Positions 36,944-46,210 of a stretch of DNA of 64,000 nt are shown here, piece after piece. The notes beneath the pieces were generated by a model. That model saw only the letters and a list, made by a program, of their open reading frames with translations, was not told the origin of the DNA and made no database searches. The position numbers and the translations under genes were made by a program. This DNA is from JACVRW01 sp963751105 (GTDB lineage Bacteria; Actinomycetota; Thermoleophilia; Solirubrobacterales; Thermoleophilaceae). The stretch is from NCBI GenBank assembly GCA_963751105.1, contig CAVVTG010000002.1:1240001-1304000 (forward strand), written 5' to 3'. Numbering within the stretch: the first letter of the stretch is position 1; the number at the start of each line of letters is the position of its first letter.

Positions 36944-37810
36944 GTGCCCGAGCTCCCCGAAGTCGAGACGATCCGCCGCCAGCTCGCGCCCGCGCTCGAG
37001 GGACGGCGCCTGCAGCACGTGCAGGTGCTCGATCCGCGCTGGTGCGAGCCCGCGCCGCCGGCGGCCGTCGCCGATGCCCTGGACGGGCGGCGCATCGAGG
37101 CGCTGGGGCGCCGGGGCAAGTACCTGATCGTCTCGGTGGAGGACGACATCCACCTGGTGATGCACCTGCGCATGACCGGCAACCTCCTGCTCGTGCCGGT
37201 GGCCGAGGACGCCGGGGACCGGCCTCACCTGCGCGTGCGCTTCGAGCTCGGGCGGGCCCGCGGGCGGCCGGCGGAGCGCCTGCTGTTCGTGGACGTCCGC
37301 CGCTTCGGCACCGGCGACGTGCTGCTGGGCAGTGACGCGCTCGCCGAGTACTTCGCCTCGAGGCTCGGGGTCGAGCCGCTCAGCCCGGACTTCACCGCCG
37401 AGGCCGTGCGGGCTCTCGCCCGGGGCCGCAAGCAGCCCGTGAAGGCGTTCCTGCTCAACCAGGAGCGGATCGCCGGGGTGGGCAACATCTACGCCGACGA
37501 GGCGCTGTACCGCGCTCGCATCCATCCTCTGCGGCCGGTGGGAACGCTCAAGCGCTCACAGATCGAGGCGTTGCGGGAGGGCGTGGTGGAGTCGCTCGAG
37601 CTCGGAATCGACTCGAAGGGCGCCTCGATCGACGACTACCGCCACGTGGACGGCGCCCAGGGGAGCTTCCAGGACCGCTTCCTCGTGCATCTGCGCGAGG
37701 GCGAGCCGTGCTCGCGCTGCGGGACTCGGATCCAGAAGCTGCGCGCCGCCGGGCGGGGCACCTACGTGTGTCCCAGCTGCCAGCGCCGGCCGCGGATCAG
37801 GCGCGGTTAG
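36944..37810 (+). CDS. mutM: Formamidopyrimidine-DNA glycosylase
   Basis: Base-excision repair enzyme for 8-oxoguanine, 288 residues. The N-terminal Pro nucleophile and Glu are intact (MPELPEVETIRRQLAP after a GTG start). RRGKYLI carries the conserved Lys, and NIYADEALYRARIHP is the helix-two-turn-helix. The C-terminal zinc finger is complete (CSRCGTRIQKLRAAGRGTYVCPSC). It converges with the glutaredoxin gene, the two ends overlapping by four bases. Confidence 0.94.
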   Translation: MPELPEVETIRRQLAPALEGRRLQHVQVLDPRWCEPAPPAAVADALDGRRIEALGRRGKYLIVSVEDDIHLVMHLRMTGNLLLVPVAEDAGDRPHLRVRFELGRARGRPAERLLFVDVRRFGTGDVLLGSDALAEYFASRLGVEPLSPDFTAEAVRALARGRKQPVKAFLLNQERIAGVGNIYADEALYRARIHPLRPVGTLKRSQIEALREGVVESLELGIDSKGASIDDYRHVDGAQGSFQDRFLVHLREGEPCSRCGTRIQKLRAAGRGTYVCPSCQRRPRIRRG

Positions 37811-38070
37811 GCCGCCAGGAGGTCTTCGAGCCCGCCGGCGCGATCGGCCTCGAGCAGCTCGCGAAAGCCGCCGATGGCGCGCTTTCCGATCACCACCTGG
37901 GGAAACGTCATCTGGCCGGTGAGGGCCACGAGATCGGCGCGGCCGTCGGGGTCCTTGGCGAGGTTGATCTCGCGGTAGTCCACGCCGCGTGCCTGCAGCA
38001 GCGTCTTGGCCTGGCGGCAGAAGCCGCAGGGCTCGGTGGTGTAGAGCACTACCCCGTTCTCGTCCGACAT
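37807..38070 (-). CDS. Glutaredoxin, GrxC type
   Basis: 87-residue dithiol glutaredoxin. The redox motif is CGFC in YTTEPCGFCRQAKTLL, the cis-Pro segment is TFPQVVIG, and the GGFRELLEA end fits glutathione or mycothiol-type ligand binding. Actinobacteria often use mycothiol, so the thiol partner is open. It is divergent from recO, with 19 bases between the start codons. Confidence 0.88.
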   Translation of the reverse strand: MSDENGVVLYTTEPCGFCRQAKTLLQARGVDYREINLAKDPDGRADLVALTGQMTFPQVVIGKRAIGGFRELLEADRAGGLEDLLAA

Positions 38071-38089
38071 CGGATTCAGAGTCTAGGTA

Positions 38090-38806
38090 GTGCCCGGCTC
38101 CTTCAAGACCGAAGCCATCGTCCTGCGCTCGATCCGTTACGGCGAGGCGGATCGCGTGCTGCATCTCTACACCGCGGACCACGGGCGGGTGGGGGCGGTG
38201 GCCAAGGGGGTCAGGCGGGTCAAGTCCCGCATGGGTGGGCGGCTCGAGCCGCTGAGCAGGGTGGCGCTCGTGCTGCACCAGGGCCGTGGCGAGCTGTGCA
38301 CGATCAGCCAGGCCGACACGGTGCACGCCCATCCCGCCCTGCGTGAGCGGCGGGAGTCGCTCGAGCGCGCCTCTCAGGCGTGCGAAGCCGTGCTGCGGCT
38401 GCTCGACTCCACGGACCCCAACCCGCCGGCCTACAACCTGCTCTCGAACGAGCTCGCCCGGCTCGACGCCCATCCCGAGCGGGCTGGGCGCGCCCAGGCG
38501 CTGGCCTTCCGGCTCAAGTTGCTGCTGGCCGCGGGTTTCGCTCCCGAGCTCGCCTCGTGCGCCGAGTGTGGCGACAGCGAGCACCTCGGCGGCTTCTCGC
38601 CCGCCGCCGGCGGGGTGGTCTGCGCCGGATGCGAGGCTGGCTCGTTCCCGCTCGGCGAGGAGGCTCACCGCTTCCTGGTCGAGGCCCTGGCCCGGCCGCT
38701 GGCCGAAACGCCGGAGGCTCCGGGCCGCGCGCTCTCCCAGGCCGACCGTGCGATTGCGGAGACACTCGAGCACCATGCCCACGTGAGGTTGAGGCGGGTC
38801 GCGTAG
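38090..38806 (+). CDS. recO: DNA repair protein RecO
   Basis: RecF-pathway mediator, 238 residues. An N-terminal OB fold (FKTEAIVLRSIRYGEADRV, then GRVGAVAKGVRR) is followed by a helical domain with a four-Cys zinc site: CAECG and, 17 residues on, CAGC. GTG start at 38090. It precedes ppdK by 17 bases. Confidence 0.92.
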   Translation: MPGSFKTEAIVLRSIRYGEADRVLHLYTADHGRVGAVAKGVRRVKSRMGGRLEPLSRVALVLHQGRGELCTISQADTVHAHPALRERRESLERASQACEAVLRLLDSTDPNPPAYNLLSNELARLDAHPERAGRAQALAFRLKLLLAAGFAPELASCAECGDSEHLGGFSPAAGGVVCAGCEAGSFPLGEEAHRFLVEALARPLAETPEAPGRALSQADRAIAETLEHHAHVRLRRVA

Positions 38807-38823
38807 GGAATACAGTCCCCGAA

Positions 38824-41481
38824 GTGGAGACCGCCGCCGCCACGAAGCTCGTCTACGACTTTGCCGAGGGGTCGCGCGATATGCGCGACCTGCTGGGGGG
38901 CAAGGGCGCGAACGTGGCGGAGATGACGCGGGTTCTGGGGGCGGAGCGGGTGCCGGCGGGGTTCACGATCACCACTGACGCCTGTGTGGCCTACATGAAG
39001 GCGGGGAACGAGTTTCCGGACGGGCTCGAGGACCAGGTGGCCGAGGCGCTCGGGCGGTTGGAGGAGCAGGCGGAGAAGAAGCTCGGGGATGCCTCGGATC
39101 CGCTGTTGGTGTCGGTGCGGTCGGGGGCGCGGGAGTCGATGCCGGGGATGCTCGACACGGTGCTCAATCTCGGGTTGAACGACGAGTCGGTCGAGGGCCT
39201 CGCCGGGTCGACCGAGAACGAGCGCTTTGCCTGGGATTCCTATCGGCGCTTCGTGCAGATGTTCGGCAACGTGTGCCGCGGGATCGAGGGGGAGCGCTTC
39301 GAGAAGCTGATCGAGGAGCGCAAGGAGCAGGCGGGCGTCTCCGAGGACACCGAGTTGTCGGTGGACGACCTGAAGGAGCTGACGGCGGGCTTCAAGGGTG
39401 TGTTCGAGGAGGAGACGGGCGACGAGTTCCCGCAGGAGCCGGCCGCGCAGCTCGAGCAGGCGATTGCGGCGGTGTTCGACTCGTGGACGGGCGAGCGGGC
39501 GGTGGAGTACCGCCAGATCAACCGGATTCCGGACGAGTGGGGCACGGCGGTGAACGTGCAGCAGATGGTGTTCGGCAACCGCGGCGACGAGTCGGGCTCA
39601 GGGGTGGCGTTCTCGCGGGATGAGATGACCGGCGCGCCGGAGCCGTCGGGGGACTTTCTGCCCAACGCTCAGGGCGAGGACGTGGTGTCGGGAGTCCGCA
39701 CGCCGCGCGACATCTCGGAGATGGCCGAGCTGATGCCCGATGCGCACAAGGAGCTGATGGAGATCCTGCGCACGCTGGAGAGCCACTACCGGGACATGCA
39801 GGACACCGAGTTCACGGTGGAGGAGGGCCGGCTCTACATGCTGCAGACGCGCAGCGCCAAGCGCCCGGCGCAGGCGGCGGTGCGCTTCGCGGTGGACGCG
39901 GTGGAGGAGGGGCTGCTGGAGCCGCGCGAGGCGATCCAGACGATCGAGCCCGAGCGGCTGGACGCGCTGCTTCACCCCGGGTTCGCCAAGGACGCCGACT
40001 TCGAGACGCTGACCGAGGGGATAGCGGCGTCGCCGGGCGCGGCAAAGGGCGAGATCGTGTTCACCGCGGCCGAGGCGGTCGAGGCCGCGGCCGACGATCG
40101 CGACGTGATCCTGGTGCGTCCGCACACCGACGCCGGGGACGTGGGGGGCTTTCACGCGGCGCAGGGCATTCTCACCAGCAGGGGCGGCAAGGCCAGCCAC
40201 GCGGCGCTGGTGGCCCGCGGGATGGGCAAGCCCTGCGTGGCCGGGGCGGCGGAGCTGAAGATCAACCTCGAGGCCAAGACGGTCAGCGCCAACGGGACGA
40301 AGCTCAGCGAGGGCGACGTGATCGCCATCGACGGGTCGAGCGGCGTGGTCACCGCCGACGAGGTGGAGCTCGAGGACCCCGAGGTCTCGGACGAGTTCGA
40401 GACCGTGCTCGGCTGGGCGGACGAGCTGCGGACGCTCGGAGTGCGGGCCAACGCCGACACCCCCGAGGACGCGACCAAGGCCCGTGAGTTCGGGGCCGAG
40501 GGCATCGGCCTGTGCCGCTCGGAGCACATCTTCCTCGGCACCGACCACCAGCAGACGATGCAGGCCATGATCCTGGCCGAGTCCGACGAGAAGCGCGAAC
40601 GGGCGATCGAGGAACTGCTCGAGCTCCAGCGCATCCATTTCGAGGGGCTGCTGGAGGCCATGGAGGGGTTGCCGGTGACGATCCGGCTGCTCGACCCGCC
40701 GCTGCACGAGTTCATCCCCGACGCCGAGGAACTGGCCCAGAAGGTCGAGCGCGCCCGGATCGAGGAGAGCGACGAGCTCGAGGCGCTCGAGCACACGCTC
40801 GAGCGGGTGCATCAGCTGATGGAGACCAACCCGATGCTCGGCACGCGCGGTGTGCGCCTGGGTGTGCTGCAGCCCGACGTGTACCGGATGCAGATGCGAG
40901 CGATCGTGCGCGCCGCGCTGTCGGTGCGCGAGAAGAGCGGCGAGTCGCCGCTGCTCGAGGTGATGGTGCCGCTGGTGACCTACGAGCAGGAGCTCGAGCG
41001 GATGCGCGGGCTGCTCGAGGAGGTGGTGGAGGACGAGGACGCCACCGGGCTGGACCTGTCGATCGGGACGATGATCGAGCTGCCGAGGGCGTGCTTCGTG
41101 GCCGACCGCATCGCCCAGCAGGCGGACTTCTTCAGCTTCGGCACCAACGACCTGACGCAGACGGCGCTCGGCTTCTCGCGCGACGACGTGGGCGAGATGC
41201 TCGCCCGCTACCTCAAGCTCAAGCTCGTGGACCGCAATCCGTTCGAGACCATCGACAAGCCCGGGGTGGGCTGGCTGGTGCGCCTCGCCGCCTGGGTCGG
41301 CCGCGAGGCCAAGCCGGAGCTCAAGCTCGGCATCTGCGGCGAGCACGGCGGCGACCCCGACTCGATCGCTTTCTTCCAGATCGCCGGCCTCGACTACGTC
41401 AGCTGCTCGCCTTACCGCGTTCCGGTCGCCCGCGTCGCCGCCGCCCAGGCGGCCGTGGCGGCCGCCGCCGAAGACGACTAG
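38824..41481 (+). CDS. ppdK: Pyruvate, phosphate dikinase
   Basis: Interconverts pyruvate, ATP and phosphate with PEP, AMP and pyrophosphate; 885 residues. The N-terminal nucleotide domain starts LLGGKGANVAEMTRVLGAER with SVRSGARESMPGMLDTVL. The phospho-His domain is ILTSRGGKASHAALVARGMG (about 455), and the C-terminal TIM barrel has EGIGLCRSEHIF, FFSFGTNDLTQTALG and GICGEHGGDP. Start GTG 38824; the longer frame upstream is antisense-free but overlaps recO. The first third uses more G-ending codons (GGG, TTG) than its neighbours, which may hint at a different origin of that part. Confidence 0.95.
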   Translation: METAAATKLVYDFAEGSRDMRDLLGGKGANVAEMTRVLGAERVPAGFTITTDACVAYMKAGNEFPDGLEDQVAEALGRLEEQAEKKLGDASDPLLVSVRSGARESMPGMLDTVLNLGLNDESVEGLAGSTENERFAWDSYRRFVQMFGNVCRGIEGERFEKLIEERKEQAGVSEDTELSVDDLKELTAGFKGVFEEETGDEFPQEPAAQLEQAIAAVFDSWTGERAVEYRQINRIPDEWGTAVNVQQMVFGNRGDESGSGVAFSRDEMTGAPEPSGDFLPNAQGEDVVSGVRTPRDISEMAELMPDAHKELMEILRTLESHYRDMQDTEFTVEEGRLYMLQTRSAKRPAQAAVRFAVDAVEEGLLEPREAIQTIEPERLDALLHPGFAKDADFETLTEGIAASPGAAKGEIVFTAAEAVEAAADDRDVILVRPHTDAGDVGGFHAAQGILTSRGGKASHAALVARGMGKPCVAGAAELKINLEAKTVSANGTKLSEGDVIAIDGSSGVVTADEVELEDPEVSDEFETVLGWADELRTLGVRANADTPEDATKAREFGAEGIGLCRSEHIFLGTDHQQTMQAMILAESDEKRERAIEELLELQRIHFEGLLEAMEGLPVTIRLLDPPLHEFIPDAEELAQKVERARIEESDELEALEHTLERVHQLMETNPMLGTRGVRLGVLQPDVYRMQMRAIVRAALSVREKSGESPLLEVMVPLVTYEQELERMRGLLEEVVEDEDATGLDLSIGTMIELPRACFVADRIAQQADFFSFGTNDLTQTALGFSRDDVGEMLARYLKLKLVDRNPFETIDKPGVGWLVRLAAWVGREAKPELKLGICGEHGGDPDSIAFFQIAGLDYVSCSPYRVPVARVAAAQAAVAAAAEDD

Positions 41482-41640
41482 CCCAGCCGCTCCTCCCACC
41501 CGGCCAACTCGTCCTCGTCCATCGCGTAGGCGATGAACAGGGCCCTCAACGCGGCCTCGGTATCGCCCTCGCGTCCGCTGGCGATCCGGTGAAGCCCCAG
41601 GCCGTCGATCAGGGCTCCGGCGGGCCGCCTGACAGAATCG
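41478..41640 (-). pseudogene. Possible TetR C-terminal remnant
   Basis: Between ppdK and dgt the minus strand reads ALIDGLGLHRIASGREGD, then EAALRALFIAYAMDEDEL and AGWEERLG before a TAG that interlocks with the ppdK stop (CTAG). The ALIDGLGLH pattern resembles the C-terminal dimerisation helix of TetR regulators. There is no start codon or DNA-binding domain, and dgt begins where the rest should be. Weak, but the coding-like composition is noticeable. Confidence 0.3.
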
Positions 41641-41647
41641 GGCGAGC

Positions 41648-42643
41648 ATGCCCTCGCAGCTCGCCCGGACCTCCTTCGCCGAGCGGATCGAGCGGCTCGA
41701 GCGCGAGTCGCTGTCTCCGCCGGCCACCCGCTCGTACCCGGCCCTGCGCGAGATCGAGGAGCCCGACTCCGACCACCGCACTCCGTTCCAGCGCGATCGC
41801 GACCGGATCGTGCACACCCGGGCCTTCCGGCGGCTGAAGCGAAAGACGCAGGTCTTCATCGCGCCCGAGGGAGACCACTACCGCACCCGGCTGACCCACA
41901 CGTTGGAGGCTTCGGGCATCGCCCGCAACGTCGCCCGCGCGCTCGGGCTGAACGAGGACCTGACCGAGGCGATCTCGCTCGGCCACGACCTCGGGCACCC
42001 GCCGTTCGGCCACATCGGCGAGGCCGTGCTCGACGAATGCGCCCGCGAGCGCTGGGGGAGCGGCTTTCGCCACAACGAGCATTCACTGCGTGTGGTGGAG
42101 AGGATCGAGGCGCTCAACCTCACGGTCCAGGTGCGGGACGGCATCCGCCACCACACGGGGCCCGAACGCCCGCAGACGCTGGAGGGGCGGATCGTGAAGG
42201 TGGTCGACCGGATCGCCTACATCAACCACGACATCGACGACGCGATCCGGGCCGGAGTGCTGCGCTTCGGCGACCTGCCCGCGGCGGAGGTGGCGCTGCT
42301 CGGCTCCACCGGCTCGGACCGGATCGAGACCCTGGTGGTCGACCTGCTCGACCGCTCCGAGGCGGCCGGGGACATCGTGCAGAGCGAGGAGGTGGGCAGC
42401 GCCATGCTCCGGCTGCGCTCGTTCATGTTCGACAACGTCTACCTCGGCGCGGACGCCCAGCGCCAGACGCCGCGGATCGAGCGCATGCTGCGGACGCTGT
42501 TCGACCACTACGCCGAGCAGCCGCCGCCTCCCGTGGTCGAAGGCGCGTCAGATCAGGAGCGCGTGATCGACTGGCTTGCCGGGATGACCGACCGCTTCGC
42601 CATCCGCGCGTTCTCCGACCTCTCGCTGCCGCAGGGCTTCTGA
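41648..42643 (+). CDS. dgt: dNTP triphosphohydrolase (deoxyguanosinetriphosphatase-like)
   Basis: HD-domain enzyme of 331 residues that cleaves dNTPs to nucleoside and triphosphate. The metal ligands are RLTHTLEASGIARN (His), SLGHDLGHPPFGH (His-Asp) and KVVDRIAYINHDIDD (Asp). HRTPFQRDRDRIVHTRAFRRL is the N-terminal family block. The gene order dgt-dnaG is common in actinobacteria. It ends TGATG, overlapping the dnaG start by one base. Confidence 0.93.
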   Translation: MPSQLARTSFAERIERLERESLSPPATRSYPALREIEEPDSDHRTPFQRDRDRIVHTRAFRRLKRKTQVFIAPEGDHYRTRLTHTLEASGIARNVARALGLNEDLTEAISLGHDLGHPPFGHIGEAVLDECARERWGSGFRHNEHSLRVVERIEALNLTVQVRDGIRHHTGPERPQTLEGRIVKVVDRIAYINHDIDDAIRAGVLRFGDLPAAEVALLGSTGSDRIETLVVDLLDRSEAAGDIVQSEEVGSAMLRLRSFMFDNVYLGADAQRQTPRIERMLRTLFDHYAEQPPPPVVEGASDQERVIDWLAGMTDRFAIRAFSDLSLPQGF

Positions 42644-44418
42644 TGGCTCTCTACACGCGCGACTCGATCGACAGCCTGCGCGACGCCATCGACATGGAGG
42701 ATCTCGTCGGCACGAAGACCGACCTGCGTCGCGTGGGCTCGCGCCTCACCGGGCTGTGTCCGTTCCACGACGAGCGCACGCCGTCGTTCTCGGTGAACGT
42801 CGCGGACAAGCTCTTCTACTGCTTCGGCTGCCACGCAAAGGGCGACGCCATCGGCTTCGTGGAGCAGACCGAGGGACTCGACTTCCGCGAGTCGGTGGAG
42901 TTCCTGGCCGAACGCTATGGGGTGGAGCTCGAGCTCGAGAACGAGGATCCGCAGGCCGAGGCCCGCCGGCGCCGGCGCGAGCGCCTCCTCGCACTGCTCG
43001 ATCGCGCCGCGCGCTTCTACGCCGCCTACCTGTGGGAGTCGGGCGAGGCGGCGCGTGCACGGGACTATCTCGGCTCGCGCGGCCTGTCCGAGGAGACGTT
43101 GAAGGAGTTTCGGGTGGGCTACGCGCCCAGCGCCTGGGACCGCATGCTGCTGGGTGCCCGCGAGGGGGGCTTCTCCGAGGAGGAGCTGATGGCCGCCGGA
43201 CTGGCTCAGCGCGGCCGCAACGGTCAGATCTTCGACCGCTTCCGCGGGCGCATCATGTTTCCGCTGGCCGACGGCCGAGGGCGGGTGCTCGGCTTCGGGG
43301 CGCGGCAGATGGGGGAGGGGCGCGGGCCGAAGTACCTCAACACCAGCGAGAACGAGATCTACCACAAGGGCCGCCAGCTGTTCGGGCTCGACCTGGCCCG
43401 GGCCGAGGCCGCCAAGAGCGGTCGGATGGTCCTGGTGGAGGGTTACACCGATGTGCTGGCGTTACATCAGGCGGGCATTCGCGGAACGGCCGCGATCATG
43501 GGCACCGCGCTCACCCAGGAGCAGCTGGCCGAGGTGGGCCGGGTCGCTCCCCGGCTGATCCTGGCCCTCGACGCCGACCGCTCGGGCCAGGAGGCCATGC
43601 TGCGCGCGGCACGCCTGGCCGAGGAGCGCAAGCTCGAGCTGCGGGTGGTCGAGATGCCCGAGGGCACCGACCCGGCGGAGCTCGTGACCGCCGGAGGGGC
43701 AGAGGCGTTTCTGGAGCGGATGGAGCAGGCGCTGGGCATGATCGAGTTTCAGGTGCGTCGCGTTCTTGCCGATGCTGACCTGGATACGCCCTCGGGGCGC
43801 GACAAGGCCCTCCAGGAGGCGCGGACGCTTATCACTGCCGTTCCAGAACGCACAGCAACCAGAGATGCGCTCGTCCGCGAGGTTGCGGACCGGCTCGACG
43901 TGCCCGCGGACTACGTGGCCGCCGCGCCCGCCCGCCGGGCCTCCACGGATCCCGGCCGCCCGTTCGCCGGGCGCGAGCAGGACCAGGAGCCGGCGCCGGC
44001 CGTGCCCGCCGAGCCTTCTTTCGCGGCGGAGCGCGCCTTCCTCGCGATGTGCGTGGCCAGCGGTTCTCTGGGCCGCGACTACCTGGAGCGGCTCTCGGAT
44101 GAGCATCTCTCGTCGCCCTCGGTGCGCGACGCGCGCACCCACCTCGTCACGCACTTCGGCGACCCGCTCAGCGGACTGCCCGAGGACGACCCGGCCACCG
44201 CCGCCCTGGTCACGGGAGTCGCGATGGCCGCTCAGGAGCAGGGCGACTCCACCGAGCCGGTGCTCCGCATGAGCTTTCTGCAGCTCGAGCTGCGCCGAAT
44301 CGATCGCGAGCTGAGGCGAGCGGCGCACGAGGCCGACCTGTCGCGACGCACGGCGCTGGCGGGCGCGCGCCAGCAGGTGAGGCACGAAATGGACCGAGTT
44401 ATGGGTCAGACCGCATGA
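42643..44418 (+). CDS. dnaG: DNA primase
   Basis: 591 residues. The zinc-binding domain is GLCPFHDERTPSFSVN and FYCFGCHAKGDAIGFV (Cys-His-Cys-Cys). The RNA polymerase core has LNTSENEIYHKG and the TOPRIM motifs VLVEGYTDVLALHQAG and LALDADRSGQEAM. The C-terminal helicase-binding region (about 440-590) is divergent, as usual. ATG 42643 is the only sensible start; the frame upstream is inside dgt. It is followed by sigA, giving a macromolecular-synthesis-like primase-sigma pair. Confidence 0.96.
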   Translation: MALYTRDSIDSLRDAIDMEDLVGTKTDLRRVGSRLTGLCPFHDERTPSFSVNVADKLFYCFGCHAKGDAIGFVEQTEGLDFRESVEFLAERYGVELELENEDPQAEARRRRRERLLALLDRAARFYAAYLWESGEAARARDYLGSRGLSEETLKEFRVGYAPSAWDRMLLGAREGGFSEEELMAAGLAQRGRNGQIFDRFRGRIMFPLADGRGRVLGFGARQMGEGRGPKYLNTSENEIYHKGRQLFGLDLARAEAAKSGRMVLVEGYTDVLALHQAGIRGTAAIMGTALTQEQLAEVGRVAPRLILALDADRSGQEAMLRAARLAEERKLELRVVEMPEGTDPAELVTAGGAEAFLERMEQALGMIEFQVRRVLADADLDTPSGRDKALQEARTLITAVPERTATRDALVREVADRLDVPADYVAAAPARRASTDPGRPFAGREQDQEPAPAVPAEPSFAAERAFLAMCVASGSLGRDYLERLSDEHLSSPSVRDARTHLVTHFGDPLSGLPEDDPATAALVTGVAMAAQEQGDSTEPVLRMSFLQLELRRIDRELRRAAHEADLSRRTALAGARQQVRHEMDRVMGQTA

Positions 44419-44489
44419 ACCGGGTAGCCTTCCACCGTCTTGGCGGGCGTGTACAACCCCCTTGGTGCACCCCGTGAACAAACCCTTCC

Positions 44490-45494
44490 ATGGATGAGCG
44501 CTTCCACCTGAACGGCTCCTCCGACCCCAACGAGGAGCCCACCGCCGCCGGCGGTGCGGACGGAAGCGACGCGGAGCAAGAGGAGCCCGAAGCCACCGAC
44601 CTCTACCACGAGGGTGGCGTCATCACGGCGGGCCTCCCCGTGGCGCCGCCCGAGCAGGGCGCCGAGGACGCCGTGCGGCTGTATCTGCGCTCGATCGGGC
44701 GCGTTCCGCTGCTCACGCGCGAGGACGAGGTGCGCCTGGCTAAGCGCATCGAGCAGAACGACATGTCGGCCAAGAACGCGCTGATCGAGGCCAACCTGCG
44801 GCTCGTCGTCTCCATAGCCAAGCGCTACACCGGCCGGGGTCTCACGCTCCTGGATCTGATCCAGGAGGGGAATATGGGGCTGATCCGAGCGGTCGAGAAG
44901 TTCGACTGGCGGCGCGGCTTCAAGTTCTCCACGTACGCCACCTGGTGGATCCGGCAGGCGATCACGAGGGCTCTCGCGGACCAGTCGCGCACGATCCGCA
45001 TCCCGGTGCACATGGTCGAGCGGATGAACCGGGTCGCGCGCGCGAAGCGGTCGCTGATCCAGAAGAACAACCGCGAACCCAGCCCGGAGGAGATCGGCGA
45101 GCTGGTGGAGATGCCCGCGAAGAAGGTCGAGGAGATCCTCAAGCTCGGACAGGAGCCGGTGTCGCTGGAGGCCCCCGTGGGCGGCGAGGAGGGCGACGCG
45201 TCGCTCGGCGACTTCATCGAGGACTCCGCCACCGACCGCCCGCTCGAGATCGTGGCCAACCGCATCCGCGACAAGGATCTGCTGAAGGTGCTCGACTCGC
45301 TCGGCTGGCGCGAGCGCAAGGTGATCGAGCTCCGCTACGGCCTGGGCGACAAGGGACCGATGACGCTCGAGGACATCGGCCACGAGGTGGGGGTCACCCG
45401 CGAGCGCGTGCGCCAGATCGAGTCGAAGACGCTGGCGATGCTGAAGAGCTCGGGCGGAGCGGACCGGCTGGCGGGGACCACCGACGAGGCCTGA
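44490..45494 (+). CDS. sigA: Principal RNA polymerase sigma factor
   Basis: Housekeeping sigma-70, 334 residues. A short acidic N-terminus (1-55) replaces the long region 1.1. Region 1.2 is DAVRLYLRSIGRVPLLTRED; region 2 includes LDLIQEGNMGLIRAVEKFD and FKFSTYATWWIRQAITRAL; region 3 follows with HMVERMNRVARAKRSL; region 4 has ERKVIELRYGLGD, then TLEDIGHEVGVTRERVRQIE. The 71-base gap after dnaG holds its likely promoter, though I cannot mark -35/-10 with confidence. Confidence 0.95.
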   Translation: MDERFHLNGSSDPNEEPTAAGGADGSDAEQEEPEATDLYHEGGVITAGLPVAPPEQGAEDAVRLYLRSIGRVPLLTREDEVRLAKRIEQNDMSAKNALIEANLRLVVSIAKRYTGRGLTLLDLIQEGNMGLIRAVEKFDWRRGFKFSTYATWWIRQAITRALADQSRTIRIPVHMVERMNRVARAKRSLIQKNNREPSPEEIGELVEMPAKKVEEILKLGQEPVSLEAPVGGEEGDASLGDFIEDSATDRPLEIVANRIRDKDLLKVLDSLGWRERKVIELRYGLGDKGPMTLEDIGHEVGVTRERVRQIESKTLAMLKSSGGADRLAGTTDEA

Positions 45495-45513
45495 GCTATG
45501 CTCGAAATGCCGG

Positions 45514-45584
45514 TCCCCGGTGATGTAACGGCAACATGACTGACTGTTAATCAGTTCTTGGTGGTTCGAATCCACCCCGGGGAG
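45514..45584 (+). tRNA. tRNA-Asn (GTT)
   Basis: 71 bases. The acceptor stem is TCCCCGG/CCGGGGA with discriminator G. The anticodon stem ACTGA/TCAGT encloses CTGTTAA, giving anticodon GTT. The T arm is GGTGG-TTCGAAT-CCACC. CCA is not encoded. The variable loop is only four bases. The HNH gene ends five bases past its 3' end on the other strand. Confidence 0.95.
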
Positions 45585-45589
45585 TTTCT

Positions 45590-46147
45590 TCAAGCGACGT
45601 CCAGGCTTCGCACCCCCGATTCGACCTCGGCGTGGCAGTTCGCGCAGAGTAGAACGCACTTCTTCGCTTCGGCCCGCAGGTCTGCGATCGCCCGCGTTAC
45701 GCCTTTCGTGGAAAGGCCAAAGCTCTTCTGTGCCGGGTCGAGATGGTGGAACTGCAACGCCGCCGGGCAGCGGTCGTAGCCGCACGCCGAGCAGCAGCCG
45801 CCGGCCTCGTCGACCAACACCCGCTTCACGAGTCGGCGGCGCTTGGCCACCGCCTCTTGGCTACAGATCGGGCAGCGATAGGTCCCTCGGCTGTCGAGCC
45901 GGAATCGACGCGGGCCGTGGTGCGCGCAGACGCCTGCCGCCTCGCGCGGCGCCGTCGCCGGATCCACGCGCCTGAGCCGAGCATCGACCCGCGTGATCTC
46001 CCATCGGCTGAGCCAGTAGCGGATGGTCGCGATCGACCGACCCAGTTCAGCGGCAATCACCCTCAGCGGCACGCCTGCGGTCGCGAGAGCAGCCAGATGC
46101 TCGCGATCCGGTGCACCCTTCGGTGCGAAACGAGAATCCGGCACCAT
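45590..46147 (-). CDS. HTH-HNH endonuclease-like protein with a LexA box
   Basis: About 185 residues. The N-terminal helix-turn-helix (VPLRVIAAELGRSIATIRYW) is followed by a zinc-ribbon-like RCPICS stretch and an HNH nuclease fold: CSACGYDRCPAALQFHHLDP, then CVLLCANCHAEVE supplying the Asn and last His. Four paired CxxC Cys support zinc structure. A DNA-cutting or DNA-binding role is inferred. The start is ATG 46147 or GTG 46165; the latter is inside a perfect LexA-type box, so either way the operator covers or closely precedes the start. It ends five bases from tRNA-Asn, an unusual spot that could mark an insertion. Confidence 0.8.
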   Translation of the reverse strand: MVPDSRFAPKGAPDREHLAALATAGVPLRVIAAELGRSIATIRYWLSRWEITRVDARLRRVDPATAPREAAGVCAHHGPRRFRLDSRGTYRCPICSQEAVAKRRRLVKRVLVDEAGGCCSACGYDRCPAALQFHHLDPAQKSFGLSTKGVTRAIADLRAEAKKCVLLCANCHAEVESGVRSLDVA

Positions 46148-46158
46148 GTCCTCTTGCA

Positions 46159-46172
46159 CGAACACATGTTCG
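46159..46172. promoter_or_regulatory. LexA (SOS) box on the HNH gene start
   Basis: Read on the minus strand it is CGAAC-ATGT-GTTCG, with perfect arms and the consensus centre RNRY. The flanked 16-mer GCGAACATGTGTTCGT differs from those at imuB and dnaE2 by one base. It overlaps the possible GTG start at 46165 and ends 12 bases before ATG 46147. Confidence 0.85.
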
Positions 46173-46210
46173 CACCACGGCCAGACGGAACGTCGCCGTG
46201 GTCGTGCCGC